A stretch of DNA of 12,460 bases. Origin: CAZTPJ01 sp964614515. GTDB taxonomy: Bacteria; Planctomycetota; Phycisphaerae; Phycisphaerales; UBA1924. Shown here one piece after another: positions 11,838 through 12,460 of the stretch. The position numbers and the translations under genes were made by a program. Numbering within the stretch: the stretch's first letter is position 1; each line of letters starts with the position of its first letter. Below the pieces are notes generated by a model. The model was not told where the DNA came from, did no database searches, and saw only the letters and a list, made by a program, of their open reading frames with translations. The stretch is taken from the NCBI GenBank assembly GCA_964614515.1, contig CAZTPJ010000092.1, forward strand, positions 1 to 12,460, given 5' to 3'.

Positions 11838-12460
11838 GCTCCGCAGGCCACAGCCTCGATCACCGACCTCCTCGCCTCGCTGGCCGAGCCGGTTCGCCTG
11901 CGCATGCTGCGAATCCTCGAACGCGAGGAACTCTCCGTCGGCGAAGTCGCCAACGTCATCCAACTCCCGCAGTCCACCGTCAGTCGTCACCTGAAAATTC
12001 TCGCCGATGCCGGCTGGCTCATCCGGCGTTCGGAAGGCACGGCCACGCTGTATCGCCTGATGCTCGATGACCTCTCAGCCCTAGCCCGCGGCGTGTGGGT
12101 TCCGCTTCGCGAGCCGCTGGCCTCAGCCCCCGATGCTGCTGAAGATCTGCACCGGCTCCGTGCGGTGCTTGCGGAGCGCCGCACGGATAGTCAGGCGTAC
12201 TTCGGGCGTGTCGCGGGGCAGTGGGATTCGGTTCGCGGCGAACTCTTCGGTCGCGACTTTACCTCGCGGGCGCTGCTGGGCTTGCTGCCATCGAATTGGG
12301 TGGTGGCGGATTTGGGCTGCGGCACGGGCAACGTCGCCGAGGCGCTGGCCCCCGTCGTGCAGCGGGTCATCGCCGTCGATGCGTCCGCCCCGATGCTGCA
12401 CGCGGCCAGGCAGCGACTCGAAGGGCATCACAACGTCGAGTTCGTCGAAGCAGCCATCGA
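11832..12460 (+). CDS. ArsR-family HTH regulator fused to SAM-dependent methyltransferase (3' end outside window)
   Basis: 209 residues are visible; the frame is open to the window edge. Residues about 8-80 are an ArsR winged helix-turn-helix: LAEPVRLRMLRIL, ELSVGEVANVIQLPQSTVSRHLKIL, then the wing GWLIRRSEGTATLYRL. The family metal box ELCVCDL reads ELSVGEV here, so no metal-binding Cys pair is present and it is unlikely to be a classical arsenic sensor. From about 120 a class I methyltransferase begins (SQAYFGRVAGQWD), with motif I VVADLGCGTGN (157-167) and the acidic residue D183 in VIAVDAS. Such fusions are known in bacteria and are often found beside methionine/SAM-cycle genes; what follows here is outside the window. 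The ATG 11832 is chosen by fit to ArsR N-termini; there is no clear Shine-Dalgarno and the leader would be about 10 bases. It is divergent from hppD. Confidence 0.9.
   Translation, partial: MNAPQATASITDLLASLAEPVRLRMLRILEREELSVGEVANVIQLPQSTVSRHLKILADAGWLIRRSEGTATLYRLMLDDLSALARGVWVPLREPLASAPDAAEDLHRLRAVLAERRTDSQAYFGRVAGQWDSVRGELFGRDFTSRALLGLLPSNWVVADLGCGTGNVAEALAPVVQRVIAVDASAPMLHAARQRLEGHHNVEFVEAAI

Overview
The window is a GC-rich, gene-dense bacterial chromosome segment that most likely comes from a planctomycete of the Phycisphaerae/Phycisphaerales type. Three things point there. The large exported protein ends in two copies of a dockerin-like D-I-F-D-F-L-C-F-S-N-x-F-A motif typical of that lineage. 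An 87-residue protein belongs to a small family (start MTIERLREAQ, then PFKPF and LADGR) that I associate with planctomycetes. Intergenic gaps carry short GC-rich palindromic repeats. Taxonomy is inferred from sequence style, not from a marker-gene search.

Layout, left to right. (1) Bases 1-1288 (+): the C-terminal part of pyruvate, phosphate dikinase, cut by the window edge. (2) 1289-1466: a convergent gap with two tandem hairpins and one copy of a dispersed repeat. (3) 4258-1467 (-): a compact operon of glycyl-tRNA synthetase, a STAS-like/histidine-kinase-type ATPase protein and a small STAS-like (DUF4325-type) protein, linked by a 4-base ATGA overlap and a 3-base gap. (4) 4259-5096: an 838-base divergent gap with no convincing protein gene, but with a good intrinsic terminator on the + strand that no annotated gene explains, so a small RNA is possible. 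(5) 5097-8152 (+): a secreted pair, a DUF4198-like protein and a 758-residue Asp-box/BNR-repeat protein, also joined by an ATGA overlap. (6) 8282-8605 (+): an unknown 107-residue protein. (7) 8606-8769: another convergent gap with the second copy of the dispersed repeat. (8) 11608-8770 (-): 4-hydroxyphenylpyruvate dioxygenase (hppD), a stand-alone PUA/EVE-like domain protein overlapping its stop codon, and three small uncharacterised proteins. (9) 11832-end (+): the start of an ArsR-type regulator fused to a SAM-dependent methyltransferase, divergent from hppD, with a perfect palindrome between its -10 box and start codon.

Functionally, the window mixes central metabolism and translation (ppdK, glyS, hppD) with uncharacterised small genes. 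No mobile element, CRISPR array, tRNA or rRNA was found. The most interesting points are the partner-switch-like pair coupled to glyS, the ArsR-methyltransferase palindrome, the structured hppD leader, the unexplained terminator, and a repeat that occurs in both convergent gaps of the window.
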